NCBI GenBank assembly: GCA_030824805.1
Contig: JAPJRC010000096.1
Coordinates: forward strand, 1-5,925
Source: Micavibrio sp.
GTDB taxonomy: Bacteria; Pseudomonadota; Alphaproteobacteria; Micavibrionales; Micavibrionaceae
Reading direction: 5' to 3'
DNA length: 5,925 bases
Made by a program: the position numbers and the translations under genes. Numbering within the stretch: the first letter of the stretch is position 1; every line of letters begins with the position of its first letter. The notes beneath the pieces were generated by a model, which did not search any database, was not told the origin of the DNA, and saw nothing but the letters and a program-made list of their open reading frames with translations. Shown piece by piece: positions 1-5,925 of the stretch.

Positions 1-357
1 GTGCTTATATATATCATAACCTTCCAGATGTTCAGCGCGCGAGTGATCTGCGACTGCGATTCAAAACTTATAAGCGAATTAGCGCTCAGGACGGGCCTGA
101 CAGGTCTTGCACCTTTCCTGTTCTATATGGCGATCATCGGTGCTTTGCTGGGTATTTCGACCAAAATCATGAACAAGCGCCAGCTTGTGGCCGAACCCAA
201 GGAGGGTAGCTGGGTTGCAAAGTCACAGGCCGGAGAACTTGGCGTGCCTTACGGCATCGCCATCTGCTTTGGCGCAATCGTTGCATTCTATCAACTGGGT
301 TATTTCTCGCCGGAAAAACTTGCCCTTCTGGCTGGATATACGGAAAACCAAAACTAG
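1..357 (+). CDS. cpaA: Prepilin peptidase CpaA/TadV, C-terminal part (5' end outside window)
   Basis: This is the C-terminal 118 or so residues of a type IV prepilin peptidase of the short CpaA/TadV type, an inner-membrane aspartic protease that cleaves Flp prepilin leaders. The frame is open to the first base, so the GTG at position 1 is probably an internal valine. Family proteins run to roughly 160-175 residues, so about 50 N-terminal residues, including the first catalytic Asp, should lie upstream. Visible landmarks are the second catalytic-Asp region at residues 17-24 (CDCDSKLI), a hydrophobic helix at about 35-53, and the family-typical VPYGIAI start of the last helix at 82-96. The odd point is that the family GxGDxK motif reads C-x-C-D-S-K here: the Asp (D20) and Lys (K22) are kept but both glycines are cysteine, and R30 sits where tryptophan is common. 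This may be low-quality sequence at a contig edge, a decayed gene or a real variant. The family call rests on the helix pattern, VPYG motif and position before cpaB. Confidence 0.8.
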   Translation: MLIYIITFQMFSARVICDCDSKLISELALRTGLTGLAPFLFYMAIIGALLGISTKIMNKRQLVAEPKEGSWVAKSQAGELGVPYGIAICFGAIVAFYQLGYFSPEKLALLAGYTENQN

Positions 358-417
358 AACCGGAAAACCGGCATAACTATAAAAACGGGCAGGTGGGGTA
401 GATCGCATAGGGGGCTG

Positions 418-448
418 GCGTTTTAGGTTTTCCTTAACCAAAAAACGC
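418..448. repeat. Imperfect inverted repeat in the cpaA-cpaB gap
   Basis: GCGTTTT at 418-424 is complementary to AAAACGC at 442-448, and inside it GGTT at 426-429 pairs with AACC at 436-439. This gives an 11-bp stem with a small internal bulge and a six-base loop. No T-run follows on the + strand, so it is not a convincing intrinsic terminator for cpaA. It overlaps the candidate CtrA box and -10 element, so it could be an operator-like dyad, an attenuating hairpin in read-through transcripts from cpaA, or chance in an A/T-rich stretch. Confidence 0.4.
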
Positions 449-454
449 TAAATT
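423..454 (+). promoter_or_regulatory. Candidate CtrA-type promoter upstream of cpaB
   Basis: Bases 423-438 read TTAG, seven bases, then TTAAC. This matches the CtrA consensus TTAA-N7-TTAAC with one mismatch. Eight bases further, GCTAAATT at 447-454 matches seven of eight positions of the Caulobacter housekeeping -10 (GCTANAWC). A -10 there would start transcription near 460-462 and put the CtrA box at about -38 to -23, where activating CtrA boxes usually overlap the -35. The transcript would carry a leader of about 98 bases before cpaB. In Caulobacter, CtrA activates the pilin gene pilA, so control of a cpa operon by CtrA is plausible. This is pattern matching only and short motifs can arise by chance. 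Confidence 0.42.
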
Positions 455-558
455 CAGAGGGTGTAGTCTTCATCCTTTTCTGTGTCTTCTCGCTTAAATC
501 CTGCCGAAAGAAGGCCGCTTCGTGCGGTACTGCCCTTTGAACAACGGAGTCGTAACAG

Positions 559-1473
559 ATGAATAAGAACGTTCTGATCGTACTGGCTGGAGGTTTTGTC
601 ATCGCCATTCTTGTGGCGGTGCTTGTGCAGGCGTCTTTGGGTGGGAAGAAAAAGGAAGATACGGGGCCAAAGACACAAGTTCTTGTGGCCGCAAAAGATC
701 TGGCGCTCGGTAGCGAGCTTGGTGAAGGCGATTTGAAATGGCAGACCTGGCCCGGCAAACCTTTCACGGGTGCCATTGTCAGAAAAGATGAGATGAAGGC
801 GGAAGAGGCCCTGAAAGGCCGTCTCGTGCAACGCGTGTCCGCGGGCCAGCCTGTTCTTTCCAGTTATACATTCAAGGAAGGCCGCGGAAATGTTGTGGCC
901 GCAACGCTCGACAAGGGCATGCGCGCGGTCGCTATCCCGGTTAAAGCCAACACTATGGCGGGCGGTTTTATCGCGCCCGGTGATTTTGTCGACGTTATTC
1001 TTACCTATCAGGTTGAATCCAGTGGCGATGCTACGGCCGAGACAGAATCCTTTGTAAAGAACCATGCGTCTGAAACAATTCTGAAGAACGTAAAAATTCT
1101 GGCTGTCGACCAAGAAGCATCACGCGAAGAAGACAAAGCCAAAATTGCAAAGACAGTGACAATCGCCGTAGACACGAAGGGGGCGCAGAAGGTTGCGCTG
1201 GCTTCCGAAATGGGCGACCTGACGCTTTCCCTGCGCGGTCTTGGCGATGACAGCGATGAAAACACCGCATCCATGACAACGGATGTCGAGGTTTCCCGCG
1301 CCATGCAGAATATCGCACGCATCAAAAATGGTGGCACGAGCGGTGGTCCTGTTCGCATCTATAACGGTGCGGTTGTGCAGGAAGTGCGCCCGCGCGGTTC
1401 CATGCCGCCGGCAAATACAGATAACGGTTCGATAGAAACCGCGCCTGAAACACAAGGGGTCATAACACAATGA
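559..1473 (+). CDS. cpaB: Flp pilus assembly protein CpaB/RcpC
   Basis: CpaB/RcpC is an inner-membrane-anchored periplasmic protein needed for Flp pilus assembly and thought to work with the CpaC secretin. The 304-residue product is of usual family length. An N-terminal membrane helix spans residues 5-27. A SAF domain follows at about 39-103, beginning with QVLVAAKDLALGSEL. The RcpC/CpaB domain covers about 119-227, with the typical AVAIPVKA strand at 123-130, APGDFVDVI at 139-147, and a family-typical strand near TIAVDTKGAQKVALA at 201-215. The tail from about 229 is low complexity but keeps a short conserved-looking strand, VRIYNG, at 265-270. The ATG at 559 is supported by a CGGAG ribosome site at 545-549 with nine bases of spacing, and by the helix starting right after it. 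It is the first gene after the 201-bp gap and so probably the first gene of the B-F transcript. Its stop overlaps the cpaC start. Confidence 0.93.
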   Translation: MNKNVLIVLAGGFVIAILVAVLVQASLGGKKKEDTGPKTQVLVAAKDLALGSELGEGDLKWQTWPGKPFTGAIVRKDEMKAEEALKGRLVQRVSAGQPVLSSYTFKEGRGNVVAATLDKGMRAVAIPVKANTMAGGFIAPGDFVDVILTYQVESSGDATAETESFVKNHASETILKNVKILAVDQEASREEDKAKIAKTVTIAVDTKGAQKVALASEMGDLTLSLRGLGDDSDENTASMTTDVEVSRAMQNIARIKNGGTSGGPVRIYNGAVVQEVRPRGSMPPANTDNGSIETAPETQGVITQ

Positions 1474-3074
1474 GGACATCATTCTTGAAGAAAACAGGTC
1501 TGGCGCTCGCTGCTATTGCCATTATATGTGCAATGCCGATTGCCGCCATGGCGGAAAAGGGCGACCTCAGCGTTATCGGAATGGCAAGTGATCCTTCCGT
1601 TGATATTATGCTTGGCAAGGCCGAGATGGTATCTCTAAAAGGCAATGTTTCCGACGTTCTGGTTGCAAACCCGAATATCGTGGATGTCATGGCCGTCAAG
1701 GCAGACCAGCTTTACCTGGTCGGTCACGCTCTGGGTGATACCAACATCATGGTTCTGGATGAAGAAGGAAATGTTCTCCGCAAGATCAACGTCCACGTTC
1801 AGATGGACACCGAGAAGCTGGAAAGCATGATTAAAGAGCTTTATCCGGAGGAGTCCGTGCAAATCCGCGCGCTGACCGATCAATTGGTGCTCACGGGCCG
1901 CGTTTCCACGCCTGCCGTGTCCAACAGCATTGCAAATCTTGTCGCCCAATATGCCGGCGAGATTCAGGACGAGAGCGGCGATATCGATGAGCTTGTAACC
2001 AATATGCTCACCATTGCAGGCGAGCAGCAGGTGATGCTCAAAGTCAAAATCATCGAAGTCTCCAGAAACGCTTTGAAAGATCTTGGTCTTGAAACGCGCT
2101 TCGGCGATGGCTCCGGCACATTTGGCGCTGTCGGCGCAACGGTTGCCGCGGCTGCCGGCCTTGGCCTGACCGCTCCGGCCCAGCTTGGTGTGCTGGCTTT
2201 GAACTATAACTCCGGATCGTTCGGGCCGATCAGCTTCCTTGCCCGCGCATTGGAAGAAGAGGGCATCGTCAACACGCTCGCACAGCCGAACCTGACCGCC
2301 ATTTCCGGTGAACAGGCCGGCTTCCTTGCAGGCGGCGAGGTGCCGATCCCGACCGAAATCGATCGTAACGGAAACCTGATTTATGAATTCCGTCCGTTCG
2401 GTGTGAGCCTGAACTTCCGTCCAACCGTGATGTCACAAAACCGCATCAGCATGGAACTGACGACGGAAGTATCATCCGCATCCTACGAAGAGAATTTGCA
2501 GCTTCAGGGGATTACGGTTCCTACATTCAATGTACGCCGCGCCGATACGACCGTCGAATTGCCGAGCGGTGGAACGCTTATGATTGCGGGTTTGCTGCAA
2601 TCGGACACGGTTTCCTCGCTGACCAGCATTCCGGGCGTGAACAAGGTTCCAGTTGTGGGTGATCTGTTGAAATCGGACTCGTTCCAGCGCAATGAATCCG
2701 AATTGGTGGTTATGATCACGCCGTATCTGGTTCGCCCGTTTGCGGAAAACAACGCGGCACCTGTTCCAGCCCAGCCTGCGCAATTGGGCGGCGATATGAA
2801 TGCCGACGGTATTCCACGCCTCAGCATGGATGATCTTGGACAATTGCCTGAAGAAGATGTTGCCGAGCTCCAGCCGAAACGCACCATGGCTCCGCCGAGT
2901 GGCCTTTCTCAACAACCAATGATGAAAGATCCGTCTGCCATGGCCAGCGCTGCCGAGCCTGCACGGGAGAAAACCAAGAATGTTTTTGAAAACAATCTAA
3001 AGCGAACCTACGGTTCCAGGAAGGTGAACAATGTCATGAAAGACATGGGAACCTTCGGATATATGATGGATTAA
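1470..3074 (+). CDS. cpaC: Flp pilus outer-membrane secretin CpaC/RcpA
   Basis: CpaC forms the outer-membrane channel through which the Flp pilus leaves the cell. The 534-residue product starts with a Sec signal peptide (KK at 7-8, hydrophobic core 10-26, likely cleavage after AMA at 26-28). Next come a secretin N-terminal domain at about 40-110, holding the typical LVANPNIVDV stretch at 64-73, and a BON-like domain at about 112-165. The secretin core spans about 185-422. Hallmarks in it are EEGIVNTLAQPNLTAISGEQ (263-282), FLAGGEVPIP (285-294) and VPVVGDLLKS (393-402), followed by ELVVMITPYLVRP (411-423). After the core comes an unusually long tail of about 110 residues, rich in Pro, Ala and Met, ending in GTFGYMMD. 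The ATG at 1470 overlaps the cpaB stop as ATGA and has AAGGGG at 1454-1459, suggesting translational coupling. The lack of further N-domains is normal for Tad secretins. Confidence 0.96.
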   Translation: MRTSFLKKTGLALAAIAIICAMPIAAMAEKGDLSVIGMASDPSVDIMLGKAEMVSLKGNVSDVLVANPNIVDVMAVKADQLYLVGHALGDTNIMVLDEEGNVLRKINVHVQMDTEKLESMIKELYPEESVQIRALTDQLVLTGRVSTPAVSNSIANLVAQYAGEIQDESGDIDELVTNMLTIAGEQQVMLKVKIIEVSRNALKDLGLETRFGDGSGTFGAVGATVAAAAGLGLTAPAQLGVLALNYNSGSFGPISFLARALEEEGIVNTLAQPNLTAISGEQAGFLAGGEVPIPTEIDRNGNLIYEFRPFGVSLNFRPTVMSQNRISMELTTEVSSASYEENLQLQGITVPTFNVRRADTTVELPSGGTLMIAGLLQSDTVSSLTSIPGVNKVPVVGDLLKSDSFQRNESELVVMITPYLVRPFAENNAAPVPAQPAQLGGDMNADGIPRLSMDDLGQLPEEDVAELQPKRTMAPPSGLSQQPMMKDPSAMASAAEPAREKTKNVFENNLKRTYGSRKVNNVMKDMGTFGYMMD

Positions 3075-3078
3075 GGGG
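3073..3078 (+). promoter_or_regulatory. Ribosome binding site that decides the cpaD start
   Basis: AAGGGG begins inside the cpaC stop codon. The frame offers GTG at 3078, ATG at 3081 and ATG at 3087. The first overlaps this site and the second is only two bases away, while the ATG at 3087 is eight bases downstream, a normal spacing. Position 3087 is therefore the preferred start. Overlap of the site with the upstream stop suggests that ribosomes finishing cpaC help start cpaD. Confidence 0.7.
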
Positions 3079-3086
3079 TGATGATC

Positions 3087-3743
3087 ATGACAAACAAAAC
3101 AGCGCTTTTGCTTTTGATGATGGGATCTTCGCTTATGGTTACGGCATGCAGCCGCCAGAGCACGCCATCCATGATGAATACCAGCAAGCCGCAAGTGATT
3201 TCCGAAACGGCGATGCAGCAGGTTCCGGTAAAACACACGGGCATGGGCTATCTGCACAAGCTTGCGGATGAATACCAACGTTATGGTGCGGACACGCTGC
3301 GACTTTCTCTGGCTTATGACCCTGCATCCAAGGATTATAACGCTGTAAAAGCGTTCAAGGATTTATCACGCATTAAATCCGGCCTTAACGAACTCGGTAT
3401 CCAGGCAATCTCGGCTGAGACTGTAAAGGTTGAGGGCACGGAACCCATGCTCATGGTTTCCTATGAATCCGCACGTGCAGCCGCACCAGCCGGTTGCCGC
3501 AATATGCCAGGGCTGGAAAACGGCCTGACAACAGAAAAAATCGGTGATTATCGTTTCGGCTGTTCCGTTGATACAATGCTCGCCAAACAAATTTATCGTC
3601 CGGCCGATCTGCAAGGGTCTGCTGGCGCAGATGACGGCGATGGTCGCCGCGCAGCCAACAGTGTTGAATATTACCGCCGCGTAGAACGGGAAGAGGCCGA
3701 AGCGCCGCTTATCCGTATCGAACGTACCGATATTCAGGAATAG
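3087..3743 (+). CDS. cpaD: Flp pilus lipoprotein CpaD
   Basis: CpaD is an envelope lipoprotein of alphaproteobacterial Tad systems, thought to support the CpaC secretin at the outer membrane. The 218-residue product from the ATG at 3087 has a short lipoprotein signal: Lys4, a hydrophobic core at 6-18, and a lipobox VTAC with the lipidated cysteine at 21. The mature part shows a LRLSLAYDP strand at 71-79 and a helix-rich middle. The family-typical C-terminal half has a cysteine at 137 (AGCRNMPGLEN) and a second at 159 in DYRFGCSVDTMLAKQI. The two cysteines could form a disulfide in the periplasm. The last 40 residues are charged and low complexity. Starting at GTG 3078 would add three residues and leave no space for the ribosome site. 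Identification rests on the lipobox, the cysteine region and the position between cpaC and cpaE; overall sequence in this family is weakly conserved. Confidence 0.9.
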   Translation: MTNKTALLLLMMGSSLMVTACSRQSTPSMMNTSKPQVISETAMQQVPVKHTGMGYLHKLADEYQRYGADTLRLSLAYDPASKDYNAVKAFKDLSRIKSGLNELGIQAISAETVKVEGTEPMLMVSYESARAAAPAGCRNMPGLENGLTTEKIGDYRFGCSVDTMLAKQIYRPADLQGSAGADDGDGRRAANSVEYYRRVEREEAEAPLIRIERTDIQE

Positions 3744-3784
3744 TCGCACGGCGGTATAGCGTAGAATACGGAGTATACAGTTCA

Positions 3785-5014
3785 GTGCGTACAGAAACAT
3801 CCATACTTTTGCCGGCCGCTACGGTTGACTTGTACCTGAAGGACAAGGAAACGATCGAGGCTGCGCAAGCCCTTCAGAATGACTGGCGTTTTGCACGTGT
3901 CAAAATACGCGTGCAGGAAGGCACTGTAGAGTCTGCAACGAAGATGTATGCTTCCGCGCCTTCGCCGGAAATCGTTATGATAGAAACGGATACGACGGAA
4001 AACAGCTTTATCACCCGTCTAACCGAGCTGTCTTCGTATTGTGAAGAACACACGAGTGCTGTTGTTATCGGTCCTGTCAACGACGTCAATCTTTACCGCA
4101 GCCTGACATCGATGGGCGTCAGTGATTATCTTGTGCGCCCCGTGCCGCAGGAAACGCTGGGTGACGTTATCGCGCAGACATTGATCGAAAAACTGGGGAC
4201 AGCCGGTAGCCGCCTTGTTGCTATCATAGGCGCGAAAGGCGGTGTCGGCGTCTCTGCGCTCTCGCAAGCCATGGCCTATGGTGCTTCAGAAACACTCGGC
4301 CAGAAAACACTTTTGATGGATGCGGCGGGGGCGTGGTCTTCTTTGGGCGTTGGCATGGGGTTTGAACCCGTGGCCAGCACAGCCGAAGCCATCAAGGCTG
4401 TCGTAGCCAAGGATATGGATTCGCTTCGCCGCATGCTCTATTCGGTAAGTGATAAGCTCTCTGTTCTGGCAACCGGAACGGAATCCATGCTCGATGTGCC
4501 TGCCAATATCGGCCAGTACGAAGAAATCATAACCACATCGATGGCCAGCTATCCGCTCGTCATTGCCGATTTGTCCGGCGCGGGTCCGGCTTTGAAGAAA
4601 ACCGTCCTTACGCGCGCACATGAAATCATTATCGTTTCAACACCGACTCTCGCTTCGCTTCGCTCTGCCCGCGCGTTGATGCAAGAAACTAAAAAATTGC
4701 ACGGCGGACAGGCGGCCAACATAGATCTGGTCATCAATATGTCCGGTATGGCGCCGGGTAAGGAAGTGCCGAAATCCGATATCAAGACGGCACTCGATTG
4801 CGAGCCGGAAGCTGTAATTGCCTATGACGCAAAGTTGTTTATAGGCACGGAAAACGAAGGGCGAAAACTGACAACGGACAAGGCCGGTCAGGAAGTTGTT
4901 CAAAAACTCCTGCCGATGATCCAGAAGATCGTCAGCCGCGATGCGTCGTCATCCGCTGATACCGGCGATAACGGTCTTCTGGGCGGCTTGCTTGGAAAAT
5001 TGAAAAAGAAATAG
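3785..5014 (+). CDS. cpaE: Flp pilus localisation protein CpaE/TadZ (MinD/ParA-like)
   Basis: CpaE/TadZ is a cytoplasmic MinD/ParA-family protein that sets where the Tad machine assembles, typically a cell pole. The 409-residue product has an N-terminal receiver-like domain at about 5-135, ending in GVSDYLVRPV (111-120), and a MinD-like ATPase domain from about 142. The deviant Walker A motif is GAKGGVGVS at 149-157: the signature lysine K151 is present, but the P-loop lysine usually before the Ser is V156. Walker A' keeps Asp179 in LLMDAAG, and the Walker B region is LVIADLSG at 258-265. The typical VSTPTLASLRSARAL follows at 284-298. The C-terminus is a short Leu/Gly stretch ending in three lysines. 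The start is GTG at 3785, with CGGAG at 3769-3773 eleven bases upstream; no ATG lies in frame in the 41-bp gap after cpaD. Weakened nucleotide-binding motifs are common in this family, so ATPase activity should not be assumed. Confidence 0.93.
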   Translation: MRTETSILLPAATVDLYLKDKETIEAAQALQNDWRFARVKIRVQEGTVESATKMYASAPSPEIVMIETDTTENSFITRLTELSSYCEEHTSAVVIGPVNDVNLYRSLTSMGVSDYLVRPVPQETLGDVIAQTLIEKLGTAGSRLVAIIGAKGGVGVSALSQAMAYGASETLGQKTLLMDAAGAWSSLGVGMGFEPVASTAEAIKAVVAKDMDSLRRMLYSVSDKLSVLATGTESMLDVPANIGQYEEIITTSMASYPLVIADLSGAGPALKKTVLTRAHEIIIVSTPTLASLRSARALMQETKKLHGGQAANIDLVINMSGMAPGKEVPKSDIKTALDCEPEAVIAYDAKLFIGTENEGRKLTTDKAGQEVVQKLLPMIQKIVSRDASSSADTGDNGLLGGLLGKLKKK

Positions 5015-5023
5015 GAAGGGAGG
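5014..5023 (+). promoter_or_regulatory. Very strong ribosome binding site for cpaF
   Basis: GGAAGGGAGG starts on the last base of the cpaE stop codon and ends six bases before the cpaF ATG at 5030. It is the longest anti-SD match in the window, stronger than those of cpaB, cpaD or cpaE. It fixes the cpaF start and suggests that the ATPase is translated efficiently and is coupled to cpaE. Confidence 0.75.
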
Positions 5024-5029
5024 CAGAAC

Positions 5030-5925
5030 ATGTTCGGTAAGAAACAAAGTGGTTCAGGTTTTGATTTGCCGCAAACTGTGTCTGCCCCTGCGCCTGCGCC
5101 AAAACAGGTTGAAGCGGAAATATCGCCTGCGGAAGAAATTGTGAAACCTGTTGTGGATACGGCCTCCGAAGATAGGAAGCCGGTAAAGTCCATGGCGGAA
5201 GACATGCTCGAATTGCATGAGCCTGAAAAAGAAGAAATAAGCACCGCCCAGAATATGGATTCCCTGCGCCTGCAACGCGCGCGCAACCGTATCTGGCTTG
5301 ATCTTCGTGACGGTATCGACCTGAAGGCTCTCGCGCGCATGAAGGCAGAAGAGGCCAAGACAGAAGTAAACTCCGCCGTCGAAGAAATTGCCCGCTTTAG
5401 AAACCTCGACCTTACGCCAAGTGAACTCTCCGCCATTGCGCGAGAATGTACCAACGACATGCTGGGCTTTGGTCCGCTGGAAGAGCTTCTTGAACGCGAC
5501 GACATCGCCGATATCATGATCAACGGTCCTGACACGACTTATATCGAGGTCAACGGCCGCATCGAACGATCAAAGATAAAATTCCGGGACAACCAGCATC
5601 TGACCACGATCTGCCAGCGGATCGTGGGTGCCATCGGCCGCCGCGTCGATGAAAGCTCGCCGATTTGCGATGCGCGTCTGCCAGACGGTAGCCGCGTGAA
5701 CGTCATCATTCCGCCGCTTGCCGTTGACGGTGCGTGCATGACCATTCGTAAATTTAAAAAGGACAAACTCACGCTCGACAAGCTTTTGGAATTTGGTGCA
5801 ATGACACCTTCGGCCGCAAAGCTGATCATGGCAATCGGGCGTTGCCGTGTGAACTGCCTGATTTCCGGCGGTACGGGTTCGGGCAAAACAACCATGTTGA
5901 ACTGTGTTACGCGCTACATAGACTC
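5030..5925 (+). CDS. cpaF: Flp pilus assembly ATPase CpaF/TadA, N-terminal part (3' end outside window)
   Basis: CpaF/TadA is the hexameric secretion ATPase of the VirB11/PilT superfamily that drives Flp pilus assembly and, in some species, retraction from the cytoplasmic face of the inner membrane. The frame runs open from the ATG at 5030 to the window edge, giving 298 full codons. Family members have about 450-500 residues, so roughly the last third is missing. Residues 1-75 are Pro/Glu/Lys-rich and probably disordered. The N-terminal domain begins near 78 and includes MLGFGPLEELLERDDIADIM (144-163), INGPDTTYIEVNGRIE (164-179) and ARLPDGSRVNVIIPP (215-229). The ATPase domain includes MTIRKF (237-242) and the Walker A loop GGTGSGKT (280-287), intact with Lys286. 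The Asp box, Walker B and His box should lie past the edge. The gene follows cpaE by 15 bases with a strong ribosome site. Confidence 0.96.
   Translation, partial: MFGKKQSGSGFDLPQTVSAPAPAPKQVEAEISPAEEIVKPVVDTASEDRKPVKSMAEDMLELHEPEKEEISTAQNMDSLRLQRARNRIWLDLRDGIDLKALARMKAEEAKTEVNSAVEEIARFRNLDLTPSELSAIARECTNDMLGFGPLEELLERDDIADIMINGPDTTYIEVNGRIERSKIKFRDNQHLTTICQRIVGAIGRRVDESSPICDARLPDGSRVNVIIPPLAVDGACMTIRKFKKDKLTLDKLLEFGAMTPSAAKLIMAIGRCRVNCLISGGTGSGKTTMLNCVTRYID

Noticed and set aside
341..369. Direct repeat CGGAAAACC at 341-349 and 361-369
   Set aside because: Only two nine-base copies, one inside the cpaA coding end. This is likely chance and has no array-like spacing.
360..371. Small CCGG-AAAA-CCGG hairpin just after the cpaA stop
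   Set aside because: The stem is only four base pairs and no T-run follows, so it is too weak to call a terminator.
454..1113. Antisense 219-codon open frame opposite cpaB
   Set aside because: It lies almost wholly over a well-supported cpaB, its product resembles no family I know, and no ribosome site or promoter is evident. It is a shadow of the sense codons.
3078..3086. GTG 3078 or ATG 3081 as the cpaD start
   Set aside because: Both sit on or too close to the AAGGGG ribosome site; ATG 3087 has normal spacing and still leaves a complete lipoprotein signal.
3744..3784. GTATAC-containing palindromic patches in the cpaD-cpaE gap as an operator or internal promoter
   Set aside because: The dyads are only 4-6 bp and no convincing -35/-10 pair is seen. 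The gap is fully explained by a spacer with the cpaE ribosome site.
4900..5535. Antisense 211-codon Ser/Arg-rich open frame opposite the cpaE end and cpaF
   Set aside because: The serine/arginine-rich composition is what the reverse complement of the sense codons gives, and the + strand frame is clearly CpaF.

Overview
This window is a stretch of a Tad/Flp (tight adherence) type IVc pilus locus of the alphaproteobacterial cpa type. All recognisable genes lie on the + strand in the order cpaA(partial)-cpaB-cpaC-cpaD-cpaE-cpaF(partial), the same order as in Caulobacter-type loci. A separate CpaD lipoprotein with its paired-cysteine region, the CpaE/TadZ type, and an upstream element resembling a CtrA box plus an alphaproteobacterial -10 all point to an alphaproteobacterium. 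Base composition is moderate rather than very GC-rich, so a lineage outside the classic high-GC Rhizobiales/Caulobacterales is possible. I cannot name the genus.

Layout: 1-357 is the C-terminal part of the prepilin peptidase CpaA, cut by the window edge. 358-558 is the only sizeable non-coding gap and holds a candidate CtrA-type promoter and an overlapping imperfect inverted repeat. 559-1473 is cpaB (periplasmic SAF/RcpC protein). 1470-3074 is cpaC (outer-membrane secretin), overlapping cpaB by ATGA. 3087-3743 is cpaD (lipoprotein). 3785-5014 is cpaE (TadZ-like MinD/ParA-family localisation protein). 5030-5925 is the first 298 codons of cpaF (secretion ATPase), cut by the right edge just after its Walker A motif.

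How they work together, by family knowledge: CpaA cleaves Flp prepilins and pseudopilins at the inner membrane. CpaF powers assembly from the cytoplasm. CpaE places the machine, typically at a pole. CpaC forms the outer-membrane channel. CpaB and CpaD are envelope partners of that channel. The pilin gene and the inner-membrane platform genes (tadB/tadC) are not in the window and are expected outside it. Genes B to F have very short gaps or overlaps and no visible terminator, so they look like one transcript starting upstream of cpaB.

I found no RNA genes, CRISPR arrays, insertion sequences or attachment sites. Nothing here is a clearly new system. The most notable oddities are a damaged-looking GxGD motif in CpaA (both glycines read as cysteine), which may be a contig-edge artefact, and the candidate CtrA-regulated promoter ahead of cpaB.
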